A DNA stretch of 64,000 nt from Pseudomonas sp. AL03 (GTDB lineage Bacteria; Pseudomonadota; Gammaproteobacteria; Pseudomonadales; Pseudomonadaceae): positions 1 through 64,000 of the forward strand of contig NZ_JASBRE010000023.1 of NCBI RefSeq assembly GCF_029960815.1, in the 5' to 3' direction. A model generated the notes under the pieces. It searched no databases, had not been told where the DNA came from, and saw only the letters and a program-made list of their open reading frames with translations. Below are positions 29,046 through 40,550 of this stretch, piece after piece (position 1 is the stretch's first letter; each line of letters begins with the position of its first letter). A program made the translations under genes and the position numbers.

Positions 29046-30839
29046 TTAGTCGGTTACTGGGTCGATTGGGGCATGGCGCCCGTCACTGAACTGCAACGCC
29101 GCCAACCGCGCATACAGCGCGTTGCTCGCAATCAATTCCTGATGTGTGCCCACCGCTACCAGTTTCCCCTGATCCATCACCGCGATCCGGTCAGCGTTTT
29201 TCACCGTAGCCAACCGGTGGGCAATGACCAGCGTGGTGCGGTTTTTCATCAGGCTCGGCAGGGCTTGTTGGATCAGGTGCTCGCTCTGTGCGTCGAGGGC
29301 GCTGGTGGCTTCGTCCAGCAGCAGGATCGGCGCATCGACCAGCAGCGCCCGAGCAATGGCCAAGCGCTGGCGCTGGCCGCCGGACAAACCGAGGCCACCG
29401 TCGCCAAGATGGGTCTGGTAGCCGTTGGGCATTTGCTCGATGAAGTCGTGGGCGTAAGCGATTTTCGCCGCGTCCTGAACCTGGGCCAGGGTTGCCGTCG
29501 GATTGCCGTAGCGGATGTTCTCTTCGATGCTGCCAAAGAACAGTGCCGGCGTTTGCGAGACCAGGGCGAAGCAGCGGCGCAGGTCCAACGGGTCGAGTTG
29601 AGTCAGCGGCACGCCATCGAGCAGGATGCGTCCTTCGACCGGGTCGTAAAAGCGCAGCAGCAAGTCATACACCGTCGACTTGCCGGCACCGGAGGGTCCT
29701 ACCAATGCAACAGTTTCGCCAGCATTGATGGTCAGATTCAAACCATCAACGGCATAGCTCTCGGGACGCGAGGGGTAGGAAAAGCGCACGTCTTGCAGCA
29801 CCAGGTCACCCTTCACCCGTTCAGGCAAGGTCACCAGGCCAGTGGTCGGTGGCTGGATAATGTTCTCCGAGCGCAGCAACTCGGCTATCCGCTCGGCGGC
29901 GCCGGCGGCACGCTGCAGTTCGCCGATCACTTCGCTCAACGTGCCGAATGCGCTGCCGACGATCAGGCTGTAAAACACAAACGCTGCCAGCTCGCCCGCG
30001 GAAATCCGCCCGGCGATGACATCCATTCCGCCGACCCAGAGCATCACCCCGACCGCGCCAAGCACCAGCACGATCACCAGAGTAATCAGCCAGGCCCGCT
30101 GGAAGATCCGCTTGCGAGCGGTGCTGAAGGCGTCCTCCACCGTTACGGCAAAGCGCTGTTCGTCCTGGACCTGATGGTTGTAGGCCTGCACGGTTTTGAT
30201 CTGGCCCAGGGTTTCGGAGACATAGCTGCCAATATCGGCAATCCGATCCTGACTCAGGCGCGACAGGCTACGCACCCGACGGCCAAAGATCAGGATCGGC
30301 GCGATCACCAACGGCAACGCGACCACCACGATGCTAGTGAGCTTGGGGTTAGTGATAAACAGCAGGACGATCCCGCCGATCACCATCAACAGATTGCGCA
30401 GAAACAGCGACAGCGAAGAGCCGATCACCGATTGCAGCAACGTGGTATCGGCAGTCAGGCGCGACTGAATTTCGGAGCTGCGATTGTCTTCGTAAAATCC
30501 TGGGTGCAGGTAGATCAGATGGTTGAACACCTGACGGCGGATGTCCGCGACAACGCGCTCGCCGATCCATGAGACCAGGTAAAAACGCGCAAAGGTGCCA
30601 ATCGCAAGGCCGACCACCAGCAGCATAAACAGGCCGATGGACTGGTTGAGCAAATGCGGTGACTGAGTCATGAAACCCTGATCCACCAGCAGGCGAATCC
30701 CCTGCCCCATGGACAAGGTGATGCCCGCCGTGACGATCAATGCGAGCAAGGCACCGAAGGCCGGCAATCGATAGGGCGCGACGAAACGCAAAGCCAGGCG
30801 CATGGCGCGCCGTTGACGGGATGAGAGGATGGAGATCAT
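29046..30839 (-). CDS. MsbA-type ABC exporter (fused permease and ATPase)
   Basis: A 597-aa half-transporter expected to work as a homodimer in the inner membrane. The N-terminal domain has six hydrophobic spans (for example LPAFGALLALIVTAGITL near residue 25). The ATPase domain carries GPSGAGKST (near 386), LSGGQRQRLAIA (near 487) and ILLLDEATSALD. The substrate cannot be read; lipid or drug export are the usual options and this is not necessarily the essential MsbA. The C-terminus ends in a short tandem repeat (DPVTD*VTDP) continuing past the stop. ATG 30839 is preferred over a TTG four codons earlier. Confidence 0.88.
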   Translation of the reverse strand: MISILSSRQRRAMRLALRFVAPYRLPAFGALLALIVTAGITLSMGQGIRLLVDQGFMTQSPHLLNQSIGLFMLLVVGLAIGTFARFYLVSWIGERVVADIRRQVFNHLIYLHPGFYEDNRSSEIQSRLTADTTLLQSVIGSSLSLFLRNLLMVIGGIVLLFITNPKLTSIVVVALPLVIAPILIFGRRVRSLSRLSQDRIADIGSYVSETLGQIKTVQAYNHQVQDEQRFAVTVEDAFSTARKRIFQRAWLITLVIVLVLGAVGVMLWVGGMDVIAGRISAGELAAFVFYSLIVGSAFGTLSEVIGELQRAAGAAERIAELLRSENIIQPPTTGLVTLPERVKGDLVLQDVRFSYPSRPESYAVDGLNLTINAGETVALVGPSGAGKSTVYDLLLRFYDPVEGRILLDGVPLTQLDPLDLRRCFALVSQTPALFFGSIEENIRYGNPTATLAQVQDAAKIAYAHDFIEQMPNGYQTHLGDGGLGLSGGQRQRLAIARALLVDAPILLLDEATSALDAQSEHLIQQALPSLMKNRTTLVIAHRLATVKNADRIAVMDQGKLVAVGTHQELIASNALYARLAALQFSDGRHAPIDPVTD

Positions 30840-30939
30840 TCGATGGCGCAACCAATAGGGTTTGACGCGAAGCGTACACCGGTCGATGGGATTGAACGCT
30901 GTAAATCATAATGAGTCAGGTTAATTATGACCGCAAAGA

Positions 30940-30950
30940 CTAGGCCCTAG
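30940..30950. promoter_or_regulatory. CTAGGCCCTAG palindrome upstream of the PA1571-like gene
   Basis: A perfect odd-length palindrome CTAGG-C-CCTAG in the 257-bp divergent gap between the ABC exporter and the PA1571-like gene. It is a possible operator; I cannot name the protein that would bind it. Confidence 0.3.
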
Positions 30951-31096
30951 ACGGTATTGGTCTAAAGTCCGGGTGGCAACACCGCGGTATTTCTGGTGGA
31001 CTGATGTCGCCGTCCAGAAAAGATCGCAGGGAGTTGTCACAGCCCGGTCACTTGGCGGTTCTACAGTAAGCACACAACCTGATGAGGAGACAGGCC

Positions 31097-31276
31097 ATGT
31101 CCTTGCAAAACAGCAGTGATGACAAGATTGAAGTGATCCGCACACAGCCAGACCAGTCTCTGGGTTGCTCAATGATCGATAAGGATGGGCACGAAGTACC
31201 GATCACTGAAGGCATGATCCAGGACGCTTGCCGCGAACTGGAGCAGCGATTGGTCAAGCCTGCCGAACAAAAGTGA
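31097..31276 (+). CDS. PA1571-family small protein, 59 aa
   Basis: A short acidic protein MSLQNSSDDKIEVIRTQPDQ, ending ACRELEQRLVKPAEQK. It matches the Pseudomonas PA1571 family as I know it; function unknown. The start ATG 31097 has a GAGGAGA Shine-Dalgarno. Its own terminator follows within 20 bases, so it is a single-gene unit. No membrane segment. Confidence 0.85.
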   Translation: MSLQNSSDDKIEVIRTQPDQSLGCSMIDKDGHEVPITEGMIQDACRELEQRLVKPAEQK

Positions 31277-31293
31277 TATAGCCACCTTCTTCT

Positions 31294-31324
31294 TGACCCG
31301 GCCCCTGACGGCCGGGTTTTTTAT
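31294..31324 (+). terminator. Terminator after the PA1571-like gene
   Basis: ACCCGGCC-CCTGAC-GGCCGGGT followed by TTTTTTA. Confidence 0.93.
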
Positions 31325-31371
31325 GGTTGGTTGGTTGTTTTGTAGCTTTTGCAGGGGCCCGGTCAGGATCT

Positions 31372-32514
31372 TTAGATTGCTGTTGCGCCTAAGGCTGCTA
31401 CGATCTGCCGCAATACCGCAGAATCCCCGTCAATCTGCACCTTCAACCCATCAATCTCCCGTCGTTGCGGATAATGCTTGCGCAGTGAATCAAACGCCGC
31501 ACGCTGCTCGTTCACGCTGCCTACAAGGCTGCGACGGAAATCCGCATCGTCGCGGCGCGGGTCGTACACGCCACGGCACAACATGGCCAGCGCCCAGGCC
31601 GGATCGCTTTCAGCGTTCAAGGTCACTTGCGACAACCACGGCGACGGCAGCAAATCGCTCAAGGCGACCTGGGCCGGTTGCCCGATAAATGTGCAATACG
31701 CCTCATAGATCTGCGCGGTCCCGCGCTGTTTGCCATCAAGGCTGTAACCGGCGATATGCGGGGTCGCCAGCACGCAGAGATCGGCCAACGCCACATCGAC
31801 CTCAGGCTCGCCCTCCCAAACGTCCAGCACCGCTTGCAGGTCTTCACGTTGCAGCAGCACCTGGCGCAGGGCGGCGTTGTCCACCACCGGACCGCGACTG
31901 GCGTTGATCAGCCAGGTACCGGATTTGAGCCGGTTCAATCGGTTTTTATCGAACAGATGCCAGGTCGCCTGAGCGCCGTGTTTCTTCAACGGCGTGTGCA
32001 GACTGATGACATCGCACTGCTCGATGATCTGTTCGAGGCTGACGTAATCGCCACCTTCAGCGGCCTGTCTTGGCGGATCGCAGACCAGCACCTTCCAGCC
32101 CAGACCTTGCAGAACCTTGACCAAACGGCCGCCCACTTCACCGACACCGACGACGCCGTAGGTGCGCTGCGTCAGGTCAGCGCCTTCGATTTCGGCCAGG
32201 GTCAGCAGACTGGCGAGCACGTAGTCGACCACGCCGCGGGCATTGCAGCCAGGTGCGCTGGACCAGGTGATGCCGGCCCGCTGAAAGTAATCCAGGTCCA
32301 GGTGATCAGTGCCGATGGTGCAGGTGCCGACAAAGCGTACCTTGCTGCCTTCGAGCAACGCGCGGTTAACGTTAGTCACCGAACGCACCAGCAGCACATC
32401 GGCCTGTTCGACGGTGGCGCGATCAATGGAGCGTCCCGGCACTTGGCGGATTTCACCGAAACCTTCAAAGAAGGCATCGAGCAGCGGGATATTTTCGTCG
32501 GCAACAATCAGCAT
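31372..32514 (-). CDS. pdxB: Erythronate-4-phosphate dehydrogenase
   Basis: NAD-dependent D-2-hydroxyacid dehydrogenase of pyridoxal phosphate synthesis (DXP-dependent route). 380 aa is typical for PdxB. Seen: Rossmann motif GVVGVGEVGGRLVKV near residues 119-133, catalytic Arg in NASRGPVVDN (near 208), Glu in DVWEGEPE (near 237) and His in TPHIAGYSLDGK (near 254), then the PdxB-specific C-terminal dimerisation domain. An AAAGGAG Shine-Dalgarno precedes ATG 32514. It is flanked upstream by a REP element. Confidence 0.96.
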   Translation of the reverse strand: MLIVADENIPLLDAFFEGFGEIRQVPGRSIDRATVEQADVLLVRSVTNVNRALLEGSKVRFVGTCTIGTDHLDLDYFQRAGITWSSAPGCNARGVVDYVLASLLTLAEIEGADLTQRTYGVVGVGEVGGRLVKVLQGLGWKVLVCDPPRQAAEGGDYVSLEQIIEQCDVISLHTPLKKHGAQATWHLFDKNRLNRLKSGTWLINASRGPVVDNAALRQVLLQREDLQAVLDVWEGEPEVDVALADLCVLATPHIAGYSLDGKQRGTAQIYEAYCTFIGQPAQVALSDLLPSPWLSQVTLNAESDPAWALAMLCRGVYDPRRDDADFRRSLVGSVNEQRAAFDSLRKHYPQRREIDGLKVQIDGDSAVLRQIVAALGATAI

Positions 32515-32587
32515 GGCAGGCTCCTTTGGCGGATCGGCAGTGTAGGCGGAGATGACCAGTGTGAGCCAGCAAGCATTGCACAGTCTC

Positions 32588-32720
32588 TGTAGCAGCTGGC
32601 GAAGCCTGCGTTCGGCTGCGTAGCAGTCGTGAAATCAGGCTCTGCGGTGATTCAGGAAAATCGCATGCTCAGGTCTCGCGACTGCTACGCAGCCGAACGC
32701 AGGCTTCGCCAGCTGCTACA
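32588..32720. repeat. Large inverted REP pair (TGTAGCAGCTGGCGAAGCC family)
   Basis: The 42-base arms at 32588-32629 and 32679-32720 are perfect reverse complements, separated by 49 bases. Each arm begins TGTAGCAGCTGGCGAAGCC and continues with a CGTTCGGCTGCG core. This is a REPIN-like element between divergent pdxB and the MATE gene, within a 303-bp gap that holds no gene. A related copy lies at 55274-55399. Confidence 0.9.
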
Positions 32721-32817
32721 GGGACTGCGTCGTACGTCGATTACAAATCCGCAACACAGCTCTTTTCCTGACCACTGCGTCAGGGCGTAGAATGCGCCGC
32801 CTAGCGCATCAATATCT

Positions 32818-34242
32818 TTGGACGTTTCGCCCTTGAATTCCGTGACTGACCGCCTCGCCGCTACTTCCCTCACCCGCCCGGCCCGGGTTCGCCTGGAGCT
32901 GAAAAACCTGCTCGGCCTGGCCCTGCCGATCATGATCGCGCAACTGGCGACCACTGCCATGGGCTTCGTCGATGCGGTGATGGCGGGTCGGGTCGGGCCA
33001 CGGGATCTGGCGGCCGTGGCACTGGGCAACTCGATCTGGGTGCCGGTGTTTCTGTTGATGACCGGCACTCTGTTGGCCACCACGCCCAAAGTCGCCCAGC
33101 GTTTCGGCGCCGGCAACCACAGCGAGATCGGCCCGATTGTGCGTCAGGCGCTGTGGCTGGCCTTGGTGGTGGGGTTGATGGCGACCGGCATGCTCATCGC
33201 CGCCGAACCCATCCTGCACATCATGAAGGTCGACCCCGAGCTGATCGGCCCGTGCATGCAATACCTCCACGGCATTGCCGCCGGTTTACCAGCGGTCGCG
33301 TTCTACCATGTGTTGCGCTGTTTCAGTGACGGCATGGGCCGCACTCGCCCGGCGATGATCCTCGGTTTGTGCGCCTTGGCGTTGAACATCCCGCTGAACT
33401 ACGTCTTCATTTATGGCCACTTGGGCGTGGCCGCCATGGGCGGTGCCGGTTGTGGCTGGGCGACGGGGATTGTGATGTGGTTCATGGCCCTCGGCATGAT
33501 GGCCTATACACGCTGGGCGCCGTCCTACCAGAAAAGCGAGCTGTTCAGCCGCTTCGACTGGCCACAATGGTCGGTGATCAAACGCCTGCTGGGCATCGGC
33601 CTACCGATCGGCATTGCGGTGTTCGCCGAATCGAGTATCTTCGCGGTGATTGCCCTCCTTATCGGCAGCCTCGGCGCGACTGTCGTGGCGGGCCACCAGA
33701 TTGCGCTGAACGTCAGCTCCCTGGTGTTCATGATCCCTTACTCGCTGGGAATGGCCGTCACCGTGCGCGTCGGCCAGGCACTGGGCCGTGGTGAACCTCG
33801 TGAAGCACGCTTCGCCGCCGGCGTCGGCATGGGCACGGCGCTGGCTTATGCGTGCGTTTCCGCGAGCATGATGCTGTTGCTGCGTGAACACATCGCAACG
33901 ATCTACACAGCTGATCCGACGGTGATTCAGGTCGCGGCAATGCTGATTGTGTATTCGGCGCTGTTCCAGTTCTCCGATGCGATCCAGGTGACTGCAGCCG
34001 GTGCGTTGCGCGGCTATCAGGACACTCGGGTGACGATGATCCTGACGCTGTTCGCTTACTGGGGGATTGGTTTGCCGGTGGGTTACGCGCTGGGCCTGAC
34101 CGACTGGTTTGGTACGCCGGGCGGCCCGAGCGGGCTGTGGCAGGGTTTGATCGTCGGCTTGAGTTGCGCGGCGCTGATGCTGTCGATCCGCCTGACGCGC
34201 AGCGCACGCAAGCGGATTCGTATCAGTCATTCGGCAGGTTAA
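32818..34242 (+). CDS. MATE-family multidrug efflux protein, NorM/PmpM-like
   Basis: Integral membrane antiporter of about 474 aa with about 12 hydrophobic helices, exporting cationic drugs in exchange for Na+ or H+. Typical MATE patterns are seen: GLALPIMIAQLATTAMGFVD near residues 33-52 and AGHQIALNVSSLVFMIPYSL in the second half. In P. aeruginosa the close relative PmpM is H+-coupled. The start is uncertain: TTG 32818 and TTG 32833 are both possible, the latter giving MNSVTDR. The final codons overlap the tusA stop from the other strand. Confidence 0.88.
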   Translation: MDVSPLNSVTDRLAATSLTRPARVRLELKNLLGLALPIMIAQLATTAMGFVDAVMAGRVGPRDLAAVALGNSIWVPVFLLMTGTLLATTPKVAQRFGAGNHSEIGPIVRQALWLALVVGLMATGMLIAAEPILHIMKVDPELIGPCMQYLHGIAAGLPAVAFYHVLRCFSDGMGRTRPAMILGLCALALNIPLNYVFIYGHLGVAAMGGAGCGWATGIVMWFMALGMMAYTRWAPSYQKSELFSRFDWPQWSVIKRLLGIGLPIGIAVFAESSIFAVIALLIGSLGATVVAGHQIALNVSSLVFMIPYSLGMAVTVRVGQALGRGEPREARFAAGVGMGTALAYACVSASMMLLLREHIATIYTADPTVIQVAAMLIVYSALFQFSDAIQVTAAGALRGYQDTRVTMILTLFAYWGIGLPVGYALGLTDWFGTPGGPSGLWQGLIVGLSCAALMLSIRLTRSARKRIRISHSAG

Positions 34243-34490
34243 GCGAGTTTCTTGCGGATCCAGTAGAGGTAGGTGCCTGCCTCTTCGTGCTGCGCGACCA
34301 GTTCGTGGTCGAGAAACACGCAAAACTTGGGAATGTCGCGACGGGTCGACGGGTCGGTGGCGATCACCTTGAGCAAACCGCCGGGCGCCAGGTCACGGAT
34401 GTGCTGGTGCAGCATCATCACCGGTTCCGGGCAGTTGAGGCCGGTGGCGTCGAGGGTGCCGTCTACCGGCGCATCTATCATTTCACTCAT
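34239..34490 (-). CDS. tusA: TusA-family sulfurtransferase
   Basis: An 83-aa sulfur carrier. The active Cys20 is in the signature ATGLNCPEPVM. TusA passes persulfide sulfur from IscS toward 2-thiolation of tRNA wobble uridine. AGGAGTGA is the Shine-Dalgarno. The stop codon lies inside a TTAA shared with the convergent MATE gene, so the two coding regions overlap by four bases. Confidence 0.9.
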   Translation of the reverse strand: MSEMIDAPVDGTLDATGLNCPEPVMMLHQHIRDLAPGGLLKVIATDPSTRRDIPKFCVFLDHELVAQHEEAGTYLYWIRKKLA

Positions 34491-34550
34491 GAGTCACTCC
34501 TGAAACGTGCCGGCATTGTCGCGCATTGCCGGGTGTCTAGTCACTGACAG

Positions 34551-34583
34551 CTGATCGTTCCCACTCTGCGTGGGAACGATCAG
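34551..34583. repeat. Single palindrome of the GATCGTTCCCACGC family
   Basis: CTGATCGTTCCCAC-TCTGC-GTGGGAACGATCAG, a perfect 14-bp stem. It sits between tusA and rlmM. It is the short form of the element found at 40518, 51761 and 58399. Confidence 0.9.
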
Positions 34584-34592
34584 TGCACAAAA

Positions 34593-35666
34593 TCAGCGGG
34601 ACTTGGGTTTCTTCACATCGAGCCGGCGCAAGTGGCACGTCACTTCTTCACGGTCGTGGTACAGCTGCTTGCAGCCGATCTCGACCCGAATACCGCGCTC
34701 CTTGAACCCGTCGGCAATGCGCTCCAGCAATCGCTTCACTTCGGCGTAACGCTGTTTCATTGGCAGCTTGAGGTTGACCACCGCTTCGCGGCAATGCCCC
34801 TCGCCAATCCATTCTTCCAGCATCGCGGCGTTGCGCGCCGGTTTCTCGACGATGTCGCAGACCATCCAGTCCACCGGTTGCTTGGGCTTGAAGGTGAAAC
34901 CGTCAGCCATCAAGTGTTGCACCAGACCGGTGTCCATCAGGCTTTCGGCCATCGGACCGTTGTCGATCGCGGTCACCAGCATGCCGCGATTGACCAGTTG
35001 CCAGGTCCAGCCGCCGGGCGCGGCGCCAAGGTCGACGCCAGTCATATCACTGTGCAGACGCTCATCCCACTGATCGCGCGGGATGAAGTGGTGCCACGCC
35101 TCTTCCAGTTTCAGCGTCGAACGGCTCGGCGCCTCACGCGGAAACTTCAGGCGCGGAATGCCCATCGGCCACATCGCCGAGTTATTCGACTCGGCCAGTC
35201 CCATGAACACTTCGCGGCCACTTTTGAAAGTCAGCAGCAGACGCGGTTTATGGGCATCTTCAACCAGTTTGCCAGCCGCCATCAGCGCCTTGCGCAGGTG
35301 GCCTTCGAACTTCTTGCAGAAGTTCGACAGTTCCTTGCCATCATTGGTGTCGACCATTTCCAGCCATAGGCTGCCGCACAGCGGGAAGTCTGCCATGTGG
35401 GCGAGGATTACGCTGATGCGGTCGGTTTCCGGCAGATCAATGAAGATCCCGCGAGCCCATTGGCGCGGGAAGATCAGATCGGCGAAACGCTGACCACGCA
35501 TCAGGCGCTGGGCGCCGTCTTCTTCGGTGCAGATAAATTCAGCGCAGGCGCTGGCAGTCTTGGCCTTGGCATAACCGGCCACGTTCAGCCGCGCGGCGTG
35601 TTCGGCAATCTCGGAACAGACTTCGCTTTCGAAGCCCGGCCGGCAATGCATAAAGAGGGTGTTCAT
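34593..35666 (-). CDS. rlmM: 23S rRNA C2498 2'-O-ribose methyltransferase RlmM
   Basis: SAM-dependent enzyme that methylates the ribose of C2498 of 23S rRNA before subunit assembly. 357 aa from ATG 35666 (MNTLFMHCRPGFESEV), with AGGAG upstream. An N-terminal THUMP-like part is followed by the Rossmann domain with VDLGAAPGGWTWQL near residue 210. Later segments VDWMVCDIVEKPA and VVNLKLPMKQRY carry the catalytic Asp and Lys expected of RrmJ-type methyltransferases. Monocistronic. Confidence 0.95.
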   Translation of the reverse strand: MNTLFMHCRPGFESEVCSEIAEHAARLNVAGYAKAKTASACAEFICTEEDGAQRLMRGQRFADLIFPRQWARGIFIDLPETDRISVILAHMADFPLCGSLWLEMVDTNDGKELSNFCKKFEGHLRKALMAAGKLVEDAHKPRLLLTFKSGREVFMGLAESNNSAMWPMGIPRLKFPREAPSRSTLKLEEAWHHFIPRDQWDERLHSDMTGVDLGAAPGGWTWQLVNRGMLVTAIDNGPMAESLMDTGLVQHLMADGFTFKPKQPVDWMVCDIVEKPARNAAMLEEWIGEGHCREAVVNLKLPMKQRYAEVKRLLERIADGFKERGIRVEIGCKQLYHDREEVTCHLRRLDVKKPKSR

Positions 35667-35888
35667 TCTTACTCCTGGGCAGTTGGCGAAGAATTCAGCC
35701 ACTGCGCGATGCCCAGACTTGCGTTGAAGCAAAGCCTGTCACGAAAACCGGCGCATGATAGCCGAGTTCGCAACCTTGGACTCGGCCATAGAGTCCAGTT
35801 ATTAGCTTTAACGAATGAACAGGGCTAGGTTAAAGGCTCTGTCTGTCCCGTCAGTCCGTAGCCGTGCGGACCCAAAGGAGTTATTTCA

Positions 35889-38630
<2,742 letters not shown>

Positions 38631-38648
38631 CAGCCTGCTGACACAGAC

Positions 38649-38675
38649 ACCGCCTTCGGGCGGTGTTTTTGTTTG
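38649..38675 (+). terminator. Terminator after acnA
   Basis: ACCGCC-TTC-GGGCGGT followed by GTTTTTGTTTG. Confidence 0.9.
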
Positions 38676-38713
38676 TGTGCTGCTTATAATCGCCCCCCTC
38701 GCAACATCCACTG

Positions 38714-38841
38714 ATCTGCGGCCGACTCGGCTGGTGGGCCGGGATCACTGTCGTGCTGGGTTGGCGGCCGCCATCGCCACCCATTTCGGCTCGAACTTGC
38801 TGCACTTCGGCCTGTTCACCTATCCGATGCTCGCCGGCTGA
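38714..38841 (+). pseudogene. Remnant of a CPBP-family intramembrane protease (C-terminus)
   Basis: Translation in two frames gives LICGRLGWWAGITVVLG and then LAAAIATHFGSNLLHFGLFTYPMLAG before a stop. Joined across a frameshift near 38755-38762 these resemble the last two helices of CPBP (Abi) glutamic proteases, where a GWLYWR..GLLAA..AHF..NLLHF pattern is typical. No upstream part of such a gene is present because acnA ends just before. I read it as the tail of a deleted gene. Confidence 0.5.
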
Positions 38842-38944
38842 CGCAATGGCCGTTTTGCGACGCAATGCTGATTACTGAAAAAAAATTTCAACTAATTCCT
38901 GACAGCGCCGACAACCAGTCAAAGCCTTGCGGATTGAAACTGCC

Positions 38945-40510
38945 ATGCGTAACAACCAACCCAATACACAACGCGAACGGACCTTCCCGGCTCAGCAACG
39001 GTTGATTTCCACCACCGATGCCAAAGGCGTGATCACCTACTGCAACGATGCGTTCGTCGAGATCAGCGGGTTTTCTCGTGAAGAGCTGATCCGTGCGCCG
39101 CATAACCTGGTCCGTCACCCTGACGTTCCGGCCGCGGTGTTCGCGCACATGTGGGGCACACTGAAACAAGGCTTGCCATGGATGGGCATCGTCAAGAATC
39201 GCTGCAAAACCGGTGATCACTACTGGGTTAACGCCTACGTCACACCGGTTTTCGACGGCAACCAGGTGGTCGGTTACGAGTCGGTGCGGATCAAACCCAC
39301 CGCCGAACAGATCCAGCGTGCCGAAGCACTCTACCAACGCATCAACCAGGGCAAGTCGGCGATTCCTTCAACAGACAAATGGCTGCCGGTGCTGCAGGAC
39401 TGGCTGCCGTTCATTCTGGTCAGCCAACTGAGCTTCATGATCGGTGCGTCGCTCAACTCCCAATGGGGTTTTGCGTTGGCCGCCGGTCTCTCTGTGCCAT
39501 TGGGCTTGCTGGGTTTGAGCTGGCAACAGCGCGGCCTCAAGCGTCTGCTGCAACTGGCCGGACAGACGACCTCCGACCCGCTGATCGCGCAGATGTACAC
39601 CGACAGCCGTGGCGCTCAAGCACGTCTGGAGATGTCGATCCTCAGCCAGGAAGCCCGCCTGAAAACCTGCCTGACCCGTCTGCAGGACACCGCCGAGCAC
39701 CTGACCGAGCAAGCGAAACAGTCCGACACCCTGGCGCACAAAAGCTCCACCGGCCTGGAACGCCAGCGCGTCGAAACCGAGCAAGTGGCCACCGCCGTCA
39801 ACCAGATGGCGGCTACCACTCAAGAAGTCGCCAGCCACGTGCAGCGCACTGCCGACGCCACCCAGGAAGCCAATCGCCTCACCGGTCGCGGCCGCGACAT
39901 CGCCGGGGAAACTCGCGAAGCCATCCAGCGTCTGTCGGTGGTGGTCGGTGAAACCGGTATGACCGTGAACCAACTGGCCAAGGACAGCGACGAAATCGGT
40001 GGCGTGGTCGATGTGATCAAAGGCATCGCCGACCAGACCAACCTGCTGGCCTTGAACGCCGCCATCGAAGCGGCCCGTGCCGGCGAGATGGGGCGTGGGT
40101 TTGCGGTGGTTGCCGACGAAGTCCGTCAACTGGCGCAACGCACCAGCGAATCCACCGGGCAGATCCACGCGCTGATCGCCAAGCTCCAGCAAACCGCCAG
40201 CACCGCGGTGCAAACCATGGAAGCCGGGCATCGCCAGGCCGAAGAAGGTGTGGCGCGGGTACTGGAAGCGGACCAGGCACTGGTGGGGATCAGCGAAGCG
40301 GTGGCCAACATCACCGACATGACTACCCAGATTGCCGCCGCAACCGAAGAGCAAAGCGCTGTCGCCGAAGAAATCAGCCGCAACATCAGCAACATCTCGC
40401 AACTGGCGGATCAGACGTCGGAACAGGCTCAACACTCGGCGTTGTTGAGTGAAGAGCTGACGAAGACGGCGAATACTCAGTATTCGTTGGTGGAGCGGTT
40501 TAACCGCTGA
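38945..40510 (+). CDS. aer: Aerotaxis receptor Aer (PAS-domain chemoreceptor)
   Basis: Methyl-accepting chemotaxis-type protein that senses redox state through FAD. 521 aa. It begins MRNNQPNTQRERTFPAQQRL, like P. aeruginosa Aer. The PAS domain spans about residues 15-115 (ISTTDAKGVITYCNDAFVEI). A hydrophobic membrane hairpin is at about 155-192. The signalling hairpin tip is DQTNLLALNAAIEAARAGEM near 362-381. It lacks a periplasmic domain, as expected for Aer. ATG 38945 is preferred over a start six codons earlier. Confidence 0.93.
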   Translation: MRNNQPNTQRERTFPAQQRLISTTDAKGVITYCNDAFVEISGFSREELIRAPHNLVRHPDVPAAVFAHMWGTLKQGLPWMGIVKNRCKTGDHYWVNAYVTPVFDGNQVVGYESVRIKPTAEQIQRAEALYQRINQGKSAIPSTDKWLPVLQDWLPFILVSQLSFMIGASLNSQWGFALAAGLSVPLGLLGLSWQQRGLKRLLQLAGQTTSDPLIAQMYTDSRGAQARLEMSILSQEARLKTCLTRLQDTAEHLTEQAKQSDTLAHKSSTGLERQRVETEQVATAVNQMAATTQEVASHVQRTADATQEANRLTGRGRDIAGETREAIQRLSVVVGETGMTVNQLAKDSDEIGGVVDVIKGIADQTNLLALNAAIEAARAGEMGRGFAVVADEVRQLAQRTSESTGQIHALIAKLQQTASTAVQTMEAGHRQAEEGVARVLEADQALVGISEAVANITDMTTQIAAATEEQSAVAEEISRNISNISQLADQTSEQAQHSALLSEELTKTANTQYSLVERFNR

Positions 40511-40517
40511 TCGTCCT

Positions 40518-40548
40518 GATCGTTCCCACGCAGAGCGTGGGAACGATC
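40518..40548. repeat. Single palindrome of the GATCGTTCCCACGC family
   Basis: GATCGTTCCCACG-CAGAG-CGTGGGAACGATC, a perfect 13-bp stem, between convergent aer and the alpha/beta hydrolase. Confidence 0.9.
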
Positions 40549-40550
40549 AC

